DNA from: Micavibrio sp. UBA2705
GTDB lineage: Bacteria > Pseudomonadota > Alphaproteobacteria > Micavibrionales > Micavibrionaceae
Reading direction: 5' to 3'
Assembly: GCA_002354205.1 (NCBI GenBank)
Contig: DELD01000049.1
Coordinates: 1 to 47,772 of the forward strand
Length of the DNA: 47,772 bases
Made by a program: the position numbers and the translations under genes. Positions within the stretch are counted from its first letter, which is position 1, and each line of letters starts with the position of its first letter. The notes beneath the pieces were generated by a model. That model made no database searches. It was not told the origin of the DNA and saw only the letters and a list, made by a program, of their open reading frames with translations. Shown in pieces: positions 32,245 to 41,000 of the stretch.

Positions 32245-33015
32245 TTAACCGCGACGCTCAACGGCGAGGGGGCCGAAGCTTTGGCGCTGTGACATGATCT
32301 CCAATGTGTTGATATTTACATGCTCAGGCATGGTTGCGCACCAAAACACAGTTTCAGCTATATCATCAGCTTGCAACGGGTTTGCATTGGCGTACACGCT
32401 GTTGGCTTTATCTGTATCGCCCTTAAAGCGATTAAGGGCGAAATTAGTTTCTGTCATGCCCGGTTCGATATTGGTGACACGAATATTTGTACCTTCAAGG
32501 TCAGCCCGCAGCGAAAGCGAGAATTGGCGCGTAAAGGCTTTGCTCGCGCAATAGACATGACCGCCTGGTACGGGCCAATTACCCGCAACTGAGCCGATAT
32601 TTACAACATGACCGCGTTTGTTTTTGTTCATCAACTGCAAAACTTTGTGGGATATGGATATAAGTGATGTGATATTTGCGCTCACCATATTTAGGCTATC
32701 ATCTAATTCACTTTCGTGAAATTTATCGCCCCCTAAAGCGCCGCCTGCATTATTGATCAGCAGGTCAATGTCCTGAAATTCTGCAGGCAGCGTATCAAAC
32801 GCGTTTTTGATGCTCTCTTCATCATTGCAGTCAAACACCATTAAGTGATGGTGAACATTAAGTTCATCAGAAATCGCCTGTAATTTTTCACGGTTACGCC
32901 CATGCAGTACCAATTTAATATTATGTGCGGCGAAACGCTGTGCAAATCTTTTACCAAAATCGCTTGTCGCGCCGGTGATTAAAACGCATTTAGGTTTATA
33001 GGCAAGTGTAGCCAT
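32245..33015 (-). CDS. Short-chain dehydrogenase/reductase, YdfG-like
   Basis: A 256-residue classical SDR with NAD(P)-binding VLITGATSDFGKRFA, HGRNREKL (Arg suggests NADP), LINNAGGALG, catalytic Ser in NIGSVAG and YCASK (Tyr/Lys). The C-terminus HVNINTLEIMSQRQSFGPL closely follows that of YdfG (3-hydroxy acid dehydrogenase acting on serine, L-allo-threonine and 3-hydroxypropionate). It starts 41 bases after gmhA and is probably in that operon. Confidence 0.88.
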   Translation of the reverse strand: MATLAYKPKCVLITGATSDFGKRFAQRFAAHNIKLVLHGRNREKLQAISDELNVHHHLMVFDCNDEESIKNAFDTLPAEFQDIDLLINNAGGALGGDKFHESELDDSLNMVSANITSLISISHKVLQLMNKNKRGHVVNIGSVAGNWPVPGGHVYCASKAFTRQFSLSLRADLEGTNIRVTNIEPGMTETNFALNRFKGDTDKANSVYANANPLQADDIAETVFWCATMPEHVNINTLEIMSQRQSFGPLAVERRG

Positions 33016-33056
33016 GTTGAAAATCTTTCTTTGTTGTTTTGTTGTATGGTGGGTTA

Positions 33057-33656
33057 TTAAACGAGGCCAAGCTCTTTTTCTAACAGGCCGCAGAACATAT
33101 GACCTAATGTGATGTGCATTTCTTGGATGCGTGCGGTGTCGTCATGCTTGACGCATAAATTGACATCAACCATGCCACCTAATGGCCCGCCATCGCGCCC
33201 CGTTAATGCCGCGGTTTTTATGCCCATTTTTTGTGCGGATTCTATCGCTTTAATCACATTCGGGCTTTTTCCTGATGTGCTTATACCGACAAGCAAATCT
33301 CCTGCGCGCCCCAAAGCTTCGACTTGGCGCGAAAATATGAAATCAAAACCGTAATCATTGCCGCAAGCAGTGATCGCTGAGCTATCGAGCGTGAGGCAGA
33401 TACCTGCAATTGGTGGGCGGTCTTGGAATAATTTAACCGATAATTCAGCTGCAATATGCTGTGCATCAGCGGCGCTGCCGCCATTACCGCAAAACATAAT
33501 CTTGCCGCCATTTTTGATGGTTTCAACGCCAAGGGCAAGCAGGGCTTTCATATCATCTTGCATCGTAGAGAACACAGTTTCAACAACGTCAACATGGGCG
33601 CTATGTGTGTTTTTCCAAAATCCGTCAATGTCGGTTTTAAAGCTTTGTGTGCTCAT
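33057..33656 (-). CDS. gmhA: Phosphoheptose isomerase (sedoheptulose 7-phosphate isomerase)
   Basis: First step of ADP-heptose synthesis for the LPS core. The 199-residue SIS-domain protein has FCGNGGSAADAQH (55-67) and STSGKSPNV, and the zinc ligands H67, E71, Q178 and H186 expected for GmhA; these distinguish it from DiaA. The frame extends to 33692, but that start would nearly reach the upstream gene's stop. The ATG at 33656 gives the usual length. It lies between a lipoprotein gene and the SDR gene on the same strand. Confidence 0.93.
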   Translation of the reverse strand: MSTQSFKTDIDGFWKNTHSAHVDVVETVFSTMQDDMKALLALGVETIKNGGKIMFCGNGGSAADAQHIAAELSVKLFQDRPPIAGICLTLDSSAITACGNDYGFDFIFSRQVEALGRAGDLLVGISTSGKSPNVIKAIESAQKMGIKTAALTGRDGGPLGGMVDVNLCVKHDDTARIQEMHITLGHMFCGLLEKELGLV

Positions 33657-33675
33657 CTCAGTTTTCTCTATTCTT

Positions 33676-34368
33676 TTAGAATTGGTAATCACGGCGGTTA
33701 TTCTTTATTTGTGATTTTGTTAAAATAAAGCCCATTACGACGCGGTAATCTTTTGGGTTTTGCGCGGCATCATAGGGCATGACATATTTGATTTTTTCAA
33801 GTTTGGTAATCTGGTCTTCTTTCGCGCCATATTCCATTGATAACGTTTCAACCTGTTTGTTGATAATATTGTTGTCTTTATCAAGCGTTGCAATGAAATA
33901 GGGGTGAGAAACACTCACGGCGTCATCTGGTTTGAAACGTCCCGCATCACCAAGCTCGGCGTAAAAGCGAATGTAAATTTCAATGTCAGCTTTGTTTTCA
34001 TCAGGCAACACACGGCACGAACTTTCGAAATGGGCGATATTGGCGGTGTATTCTAAGCCATCAGGGTGTGGCTCGTTATTATCAACGTATTTGTCAACAA
34101 TGCTAAGCTCTTCGATATATTCAATGCGTGGGCATTCTAAGACGGCGTTTTGGCTGTCATCAGAAGAGTCTTCATCATCATTATCGTTAATTTTTTTCTT
34201 TTTTAGGCTTGCTTTGTAACGCTCTGACACAGTCGGCGTGAATATTGAGCCTACAGAAAATAAACTGTCCTTAACGCTGCCCAAATTATGGCTGATATCA
34301 GCGCCCGAACATGCGTTAAGCATCAATGCTAGCGTAGAAACTAAAGTAAATCGTTTGACGAATTTCAT
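33676..34368 (-). CDS. Uncharacterised lipoprotein
   Basis: A 230-residue protein starting MKFVKRFTLVSTLALMLNAC, a lipoprotein signal with lipobox LNAC, so it should be lipidated and held in the outer or inner membrane. A Lys/Asp-rich linker (LKKKKINDNDDEDSSDD) precedes a globular part with beta-rich segments and two further cysteines (C in LECPRIEYI and SSCRVLP) that could form a disulfide. I do not recognise the family. An upstream in-frame start at 34431 would bury the signal peptide, so I use 34368. It is 19 bases upstream of gmhA and divergent from ispH. Confidence 0.8.
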   Translation of the reverse strand: MKFVKRFTLVSTLALMLNACSGADISHNLGSVKDSLFSVGSIFTPTVSERYKASLKKKKINDNDDEDSSDDSQNAVLECPRIEYIEELSIVDKYVDNNEPHPDGLEYTANIAHFESSCRVLPDENKADIEIYIRFYAELGDAGRFKPDDAVSVSHPYFIATLDKDNNIINKQVETLSMEYGAKEDQITKLEKIKYVMPYDAAQNPKDYRVVMGFILTKSQIKNNRRDYQF

Positions 34369-34492
34369 TGGTCTATCTTCTTTGTGATTGCTGTATGCGC
34401 TATACAATAAAGCAAATAAAAAACATGGCAAGTTTTCATGAGATGTACTATATAAAACTCCATGGATAAAACGAACAATATGGAGTAATCAG

Positions 34493-35455
34493 ATGAATAC
34501 AGAGCTGAAAATCCTTCTAGCTGCGCCGCGCGGCTTTTGTGCGGGCGTTGATCGTGCGATACAAATTGTTGAATTAGCCATAAAAAAATACGGGGCGCCT
34601 GTCTATGTGCGCCATGAAATCGTCCATAATAAATATGTCGTGGAATCGTTAAAGGCGCAGGGCGCAGTTTTTGTCGATGAACTGGATGAGATTCCTGATG
34701 ATGGGCAACCTGTTATATTCTCGGCGCATGGCGTACCAAAACAAGTGCCAGCTGAGGCGCAGGGGCGCAATATGTTTTACATTGATGCCACGTGCCCATT
34801 GGTTAGCAAGGTCCACAAAGAAGCCGAAAAACACCATAAAGCAGGGCGTGAAGTGATCTTGATTGGCCATGTTGGCCACCCTGAGGTGATTGGCACAATG
34901 GGGCAGCTGCCCGCGGGTGCAGTCAAACTTGTCGAAACCGTGGCTGATGTTGATGCGCTGAAAATTGATAATCCTGAAGCGCTGGCCTATTGCACACAAA
35001 CTACATTATCAATTGATGATACGGCAGATGTTGTCGCGGCATTGCTTGCGAAGTTCCCGCACATTGAGGGGCCGTTTAAGCAAGATATTTGCTACGCCAC
35101 CACCAACCGTCAAGAAGCAGTCAAAGACATTGCCGCAAAATCTGATGCTGTGTTGGTGATCGGTGCGCCAAATTCATCGAATTCGAACCGCTTGGCAGAG
35201 GTCGCCAAGGTTTATGGGGCAAAGAAATCACAGCTTATTCAGCGCGCAGAAGATATTGATTTTGCGTGGCTTGAGGATGTAAAAACCCTCGGTATTACCG
35301 CAGGGGCATCTGCGCCAGAAATATTGGTCAAAGAAGTCGTTGATGCCATATGTCAGCGCCGTGAAGTTAGCGTTGAGGAGGTTGTCTTGCGTGAAGAAAA
35401 CGTTGTCTTTAACGTTCCACGTATTTTAAGGGATAACGAACAGAGCCTAGCTTGA
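34493..35455 (+). CDS. ispH: 4-hydroxy-3-methylbut-2-enyl diphosphate reductase
   Basis: Last step of the MEP isoprenoid pathway, making IPP and DMAPP with a 4Fe-4S cluster. The three cluster cysteines are C16 (APRGFCAGVDRAI), C101 (DATCPLVSKVH) and C200 (QDICYATTNRQ). Also visible are SAHGVPKQV, GHVGHPEVIGTMGQ and GITAGASAPEILV. At 320 residues it is full length. GGAG precedes the ATG. It heads ispH-thrB-rnhA, an order common in alphaproteobacteria. Confidence 0.97.
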   Translation: MNTELKILLAAPRGFCAGVDRAIQIVELAIKKYGAPVYVRHEIVHNKYVVESLKAQGAVFVDELDEIPDDGQPVIFSAHGVPKQVPAEAQGRNMFYIDATCPLVSKVHKEAEKHHKAGREVILIGHVGHPEVIGTMGQLPAGAVKLVETVADVDALKIDNPEALAYCTQTTLSIDDTADVVAALLAKFPHIEGPFKQDICYATTNRQEAVKDIAAKSDAVLVIGAPNSSNSNRLAEVAKVYGAKKSQLIQRAEDIDFAWLEDVKTLGITAGASAPEILVKEVVDAICQRREVSVEEVVLREENVVFNVPRILRDNEQSLA

Positions 35456-35486
35456 CGTAAGTTTCGCGCTTGTGCAATCTATCCCT

Positions 35487-36443
35487 ATGGCTGTTTTTAC
35501 CACATTAGATTCGCAAGATATTGAAGATCTCCTTAAGGATTATGACCTCGGCACGCTAGAGCGTTTTGAGGGCATACTCTCTGGCGTGGAAAACACTAAT
35601 TATCACATTTTCACAACCAAAGGACGTTACGTTCTGACCGTGCATGAAGGCAAGGTCTTGGAAAGTGATTTGCCGTTTTTCTTAGGTTATATCCAGTTTT
35701 TGCGGGAAGGCGGCCTGCCGACATGCGAAGTTATTCCCAAAAATAATGGGGAGCTTTACGGCCTGATTAAGAATAAAACCGCTGCGATCAGCGCGTTTTT
35801 AGATGGCGAGGGTACAGAGGTTGATGCCGTGCAGCCTGCGCAATGTCGTCAAGTGGGTGAAATACTCGCGAAAATGCATAATATGGGCGGCGGTTTCGAA
35901 GTGCAGCGCGATAACAAAATGGGGCTAAACGTTTGGCGGCGCTTATGGGCGCAGACTGCGGCGCAGGCCGATGATGTTGTCCCAAACCAACGCGCGCTTA
36001 TTGACGGTGAATTTGAAGCGATCGCTGCACTGTGGCAAGGGCTGCCCGAACGCAATATCCCCAAAGGCGCAGTGCATTGTGATATGTTCGCGGATAATGT
36101 CTTTTTTAAAGATGGCGCGCTTAGCGGTATAATTGATTTTTACTATGCCTGTGATGAGTATTATATTTATGACCTTGCCTTAACCGTTAATGCGTGGTGC
36201 TTTGATGGCGATGCGCGTTTCATTGCGGCGCGTTATGATGCGTTGATGAAGGGCTATGCTACGCAGCGCAGCTTAAGCGCCGATGAACGCGCCGTGTTTA
36301 ACATCATGCTACGCGCCAGCGCATTGCGCATCCAAATGACGCGGCTTTATGATTATCTGAACCATCCAGGGGATGATGTCGTTGTGCCGCACGACCCGAC
36401 AGCTTTTTTAAAACGTATCGCCTATTGGAAGGAACAATCATAA
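35487..36443 (+). CDS. thrB: Homoserine kinase, aminoglycoside-phosphotransferase fold (ThrB type II)
   Basis: Phosphorylates homoserine on the way to threonine. The 318-residue protein has the APH/choline-kinase fold: MAVFTTLDSQDIEDLLKDYD at the N-terminus, SGVENTNYHIFTTKGRYVLTVHE, catalytic GAVHCDMFADNVFF (the HxDxxxxN brink) and IIDFYYACDEYYIYDLA (metal-binding Asp). This type, unrelated to GHMP homoserine kinases, is standard in alphaproteobacteria. A GTG at 35472 is in frame; I prefer the ATG at 35487, which gives the conserved start. The stop abuts the rnhA ATG. Confidence 0.93.
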   Translation: MAVFTTLDSQDIEDLLKDYDLGTLERFEGILSGVENTNYHIFTTKGRYVLTVHEGKVLESDLPFFLGYIQFLREGGLPTCEVIPKNNGELYGLIKNKTAAISAFLDGEGTEVDAVQPAQCRQVGEILAKMHNMGGGFEVQRDNKMGLNVWRRLWAQTAAQADDVVPNQRALIDGEFEAIAALWQGLPERNIPKGAVHCDMFADNVFFKDGALSGIIDFYYACDEYYIYDLALTVNAWCFDGDARFIAARYDALMKGYATQRSLSADERAVFNIMLRASALRIQMTRLYDYLNHPGDDVVVPHDPTAFLKRIAYWKEQS

Positions 36444-36872
36444 ATGCGCGTAGTAATATATACAGATGGCGCGTGTAGCGGCAATCCGGGGCCTGGTGGC
36501 TGGGGCGCAGTACTGCGTTACGGCGATACAGATAAAGAAATATCAGGCGCTGAGGCTGACACGACCAATAACCGTATGGAGTTAATGGCGGCGATTATGT
36601 CGCTTGAGAGCCTCAAACGGCGCTGCGATGTTGATTTATATACAGACAGCACTTATGTGCGTGATGGCATTATGAAGTGGATGGATGGATGGAAAGCGAA
36701 GGGCTGGAAAACCGCAAACCGTAAGCCAGTAAAGAATAAAGATTTATGGTTGCTGCTTGACGATGCGGTTGGCAAACACAACGTGACATTTCACTGGGTT
36801 AAGGGCCATTCAGGTCATCCTGAAAATGACCGCGCTGATGCTTTGGCTGTTGCGGCTATTGATACGCTGTAG
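36444..36872 (+). CDS. rnhA: Ribonuclease HI
   Basis: Cleaves RNA in RNA-DNA hybrids. The 142 residues include all four catalytic acids, D8 (YTDGACSGNPGPGGWGA), E46 (NNRMELMA), D68 (YTDSTYV) and D129 (NDRADALA), plus H122 and the basic handle WMDGWKAKGWKT. It starts immediately after the thrB stop, so expression is tied to thrB. Confidence 0.97.
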   Translation: MRVVIYTDGACSGNPGPGGWGAVLRYGDTDKEISGAEADTTNNRMELMAAIMSLESLKRRCDVDLYTDSTYVRDGIMKWMDGWKAKGWKTANRKPVKNKDLWLLLDDAVGKHNVTFHWVKGHSGHPENDRADALAVAAIDTL

Positions 36873-36921
36873 CTTTGATATATTTACTATTGTGTAAACA
36901 AAATAACAAAGGCGAGATACT

Positions 36922-37803
36922 ATGCAGACGATCACACTTAATAATGGCGTAAAAATTCCACAGCTTGGCTATGGCACAGCGGCAATTGGCGGCTGGCAGG
37001 CTGATAATGATTACGTTAAGGACACGATATTAAAGGCGATTGAGCTTGGTTTTCGCCATATTGACACGGCATCCTTATACGGTAATGAACGCAGTGTTGG
37101 ACGCGCCATTCAAGAATCAGGCATCCCGCGCGAAGAATTCTTTGTCACAACGAAAGTCTGGCATACGGAGCAAGGTGCCGCCAACACAGTGCACGCTTTT
37201 GATCGTTCACGTGAGCGTCTGCAAATGGAGTATCTTGACCTGTACCTCATTCACTGGCCATATCCTGAAAAAACGCAGGAAACATGGACGGAAATGGAAG
37301 GCTTGTTAGATGATGGACTGATTAAATCGCTTGGCCTGTCTAATTTTCGAGCGTCTGATATTACAGATTTACTCAGCTATGCGCGTCATAAGCCTGTTTA
37401 TAACCAATTAGAATTACACCCATATTTCACACAAAAAGAACTTGCTGATTTTTGCACGGCGCATGATATTGCCGTGTCCTGTTGGTCGCCACTAGGTACA
37501 GGTGAGTGGAATGATACCCCTAAGGATGAAAAGCCCATTTTGGATGCAGCCATCGCAGAGATTGCAGCAAAGCATAATGTATCTGCAGTGCAAGTGATTT
37601 TGAAGTGGAACTTACAATCTGGGCGTATAGTTATCCCAAAATCAGAAACACCAAAGAACATGGCTAGCAACCTCGATTTAGATGGTTTTACCCTAGATGC
37701 ACAAGAAATTACACGTATAGGTAGTCTTGATAAGGGGAAGCGTTTTGGTGGCGATCCTGATCATGTTCATGATAATGCAATGGCACAGATTGTCCCTGCA
37801 TAA
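36922..37803 (+). CDS. Aldo/keto reductase
   Basis: A 293-residue NADPH-dependent carbonyl reductase with a TIM barrel. The catalytic tetrad is D48, Y53, K78 and H111 (FRHIDTASLYGNE, TTKVW, YLIHWP). The C-terminal nucleotide-binding IVIPKSETPKNMASNLDL is complete. It is closest to the 2,5-diketo-gluconate reductase (DkgA/B) group; the true substrate is unknown. AAAGGCGAG lies just before the ATG. It is 49 bases downstream of rnhA and may be read from that operon or alone. Confidence 0.92.
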   Translation: MQTITLNNGVKIPQLGYGTAAIGGWQADNDYVKDTILKAIELGFRHIDTASLYGNERSVGRAIQESGIPREEFFVTTKVWHTEQGAANTVHAFDRSRERLQMEYLDLYLIHWPYPEKTQETWTEMEGLLDDGLIKSLGLSNFRASDITDLLSYARHKPVYNQLELHPYFTQKELADFCTAHDIAVSCWSPLGTGEWNDTPKDEKPILDAAIAEIAAKHNVSAVQVILKWNLQSGRIVIPKSETPKNMASNLDLDGFTLDAQEITRIGSLDKGKRFGGDPDHVHDNAMAQIVPA

Positions 37804-37839
37804 AGGGTGGCGCTATTTTGTACGCGCAGAGCGGGGAGG

Positions 37840-37990
37840 GGCGTATACGCCTAAAGGATGCATTCGTTTTTCTAGTTAAGTCTTTGAAATTAAATCGTAA
37901 AATTAGACTTGCGTTCCAGCCTATACTTTGGCGCCAAATTTTTGGCGCCAAATTTTTCTCACGCAAAATTCTGTGATACAATTTTACGTG
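37840..37990. repeat. Cluster of palindromes upstream of the adhesin gene
   Basis: In the 227-base gap before the adhesin there are GGCGTATACGCC (37840-37851), two tandem copies of TTTGGCGCCAAA (37927-37938 and 37941-37952, 14-base period), and an imperfect hairpin CACGCAAAATT/AATTTTACGTG (37960-37970 with 37980-37990). The last lacks a T run and is unlikely to be a terminator. The tandem palindromes look like a paired operator for a dimeric regulator of the adhesin. Confidence 0.6.
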
Positions 37991-38030
37991 GGCTAAATCG
38001 TTTGTTTTTATTGTGGATCAAGGTTTTATT

Positions 38031-41000
38031 ATGGATCAAGAAAAGAAAACACATCACTCAAACTGTATAATTACGCAAAATAGCTTAAAGCGCTGTTCTG
38101 CGCGTGGGAAGTTGTTTGCTTTTTTTGTCTCGTCTCTGTGTTTATCTGCTTCGCCGCAAGCTTTTTCTGCTGAGCAGCTTGGCTTGCCCACTGGTGGTGT
38201 TGTCTCACATGGTGCGGCAACGCTAGATTATGCGATGCCAGACCAATTGCACATTCATCAGCAATCCCAAAAAACAATTATAGACTGGCAAAGCTTTGAC
38301 ATTGATGCGGGGAAGTTGACATCTTTTCACCAACCCAATGCGAATGCCATCGCTGTTAACCGCGTGGTTGGCGGCAGTATAGATCCGACACAAATTTTGG
38401 GCAGTTTGCACGCAAATGGTAATGTTGTTGTCCTTGATAATAATGGCGTGATTTTTGGCCCAGATTCACGGGTTGATGTCGGCGGCATTGTTGTTTCAAC
38501 AGGCGATATTGATAAAACTGCGTTTATGGATGATGCGCATTTGAACCTTTATGATGTTGACGGCGATGCTCAAATTATAAATCAGGGACGCATTAGCGTG
38601 CGCGATGCGGGGCTTGCAGCCTTTGTTGCGCCAAATATTCACAATAGCGGTACAATTACAGCAAAACTTGGTCATGCGGTTTTGGCATCAGGCTCTGCGG
38701 CGACATTAGATTTTTACGGTGACGGCCTGATTGAACTCGCGCTGGAGCAAGGCCAAAATCAGAAGATTATCAATGCGGGAAAAATAAGCGCCGATGGCGG
38801 TTATGTCCGCATCGAGGCCGCTGCTGCGCGTGATGTTGTGGACAATCTAATCGTCAATACAGGCGTGATTGCTGCCAATAGTGTTGCCGAAGACGCTTCG
38901 GGGCAGATCAGGCTATTCGCGGCAGGCGCAAATAAAACTGAAACTCAGGGGCGGAGTACGGTTATTCACTCAGGCGTGATAGATGCTTCTGGACGCGATG
39001 TAGATGAACATGGCGGCAAGATCGAAATTCTTGGTGACCAGATCGGTCTTATGGCAGGCTCTATCACCGATGCATCAGGGGCAAATGGCGGCGGCGATAT
39101 AAAAATTGGTGGCGATTACTTAGGTGGCGGCGACACGCCAACGGCCAAGCTGAGCTATGTTGCGGGAGATGCTTACATATTTAACGATGCCCTAGATAAT
39201 GGCGCTGGCGGTAGAACAATTATTTGGTCAGATGATCACACGGAATTCTACGGTAATATTTTCGCGCGTGGCGGCATAAATGGCGGTGATGGCGGTTTTG
39301 TCGAAACATCAGGTAAAAAGACGTTGGTTGCAGAAGGTTATGTTGACCTTACTGCTGCGCATGGCGATAAAGGCACTTACTTGCTTGACCCTGAGAATAT
39401 AATTATTTATGGCGCCGTTGATGATGATTTTAATGCGGGTGATGGCAGCGCAGATTTAAGAGGCAATAAAGTCTTGAAAGTTAATGCTGAGCAGGGGCTT
39501 TTTGATGAAATGCAACTTATTTTAGGCGCTGAAGGCGCTTTAAATGACTTTTCTGCTTTTGCGGCAGTTAGAGATGAGGGAATTGATAGAGCTGTCAGTG
39601 CAATTTTTGCGGCAAATATTATTATTCCAGATAATCCTTCTGGCATTATTTATGAGCAGGGCGGTAGTGGTTTTGGCACATATGTAGGCTTTCTGGAGGA
39701 TGGAACGTTGGTTTTTCATGCAGGTGCAGGGGGGAGCTTCGGTGAAAGTAATGCGGCTCATTTTGAAATTGCCTTAGGTGATGGCGCTATGCCCACAGGG
39801 GCGGGGGTGCTTTCGTGGAAGATCGATTTGCCGACGAACACGATGACGGCCTATTGGAATGGTAACCAAATTGGGACAGATACGGCATCAGCCGGCTTTA
39901 GCGAATGGAGCGGCGGTGATGATGGTGGTTACGGTCAATTTACGAGCTCTTTGGTTGTCGGGGCTTATGGTGAGGATTTTAACGGTACGTTGAACGGCCA
40001 ATTGAAATATTATCAATATGAGGACGCTTTCTTAAATGACCAATCAGGAAATGGCAATGCTTTATATGTTGATGCGGGAGCGCCTTCGATTATAGAAAAC
40101 GCTATAAATGGTTATGATGCTATCCGCATTGCGGATTCACATAGGTTGGAGGCTCTAGATACTGAAGATATTAATGGGACTCAAGCATCGGAAATTACGC
40201 GTAGTTTCACATTCAAAACAGATAGCAATATAATGCAACAACAATTGCTTTATAAAGAAGGCGGCGAAACCAACGGCTATGTTGTCTATCTCGTTAATGG
40301 TAAGTTAAACGTCGGAATTTTTAATGACGAAGGCACAGTGCGCGCTTTCCGTCAACACGATGTAGAGGCGGATACTGTATACAATTTAACAAGTGTATTT
40401 GACGGGGACAGCAACCAGTTTGTCTCGCGTTTAAATGGCGAGGTACTTACAGGATCCGCCTTGGGTGGCGGTGTGGATTTATATTCACATACAAGTGATA
40501 TTGTCTTTGGCAGTTCAGATGTTGATGTGCGCGACAGAAACGGCGCGAATATAATGCCTTCACAAACCGTCTCAACCCTCGGTGAAGCTATCTTCTATAA
40601 TGATGCGTTAAATGATGTTGAACAGCAGCTTATGGATCAATATGCGTCTGCAAAGTATGGCATTGCCCTGAAGGGTATAGGTACAGGAAATAACGAAGTC
40701 GAACGGGCAACCGCCGCTGATGGGTATTCGGTGTTTGCGGCTGATTACCTTGAGCGTCTGTCTGATACTGCTGACATCGTGCTGCAAGCGAGTGATACAA
40801 TAACGCTTGATCTGCGCGGTGATACGCTCACTCTGGGTGATGACCGCAATTTAACGCTGCAAACCGCGAATGGTGATATAAGTGACGTGTCAGCAGGACG
40901 CATTACCACAAACCGTATATCTGATGGCGGCAATATTAACTTTATAGCGGGCGGCGCAGGTAATATTGAAATTGACCAAACACAGCTAGATACACGCGGC

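Noticed and set aside
37960..37990. Hairpin upstream of the adhesin as a terminator for the aldo/keto reductase gene
   Set aside because: The stem is AT-rich with a mismatch and has no T run in either direction; it lies 157 bases from the stop.
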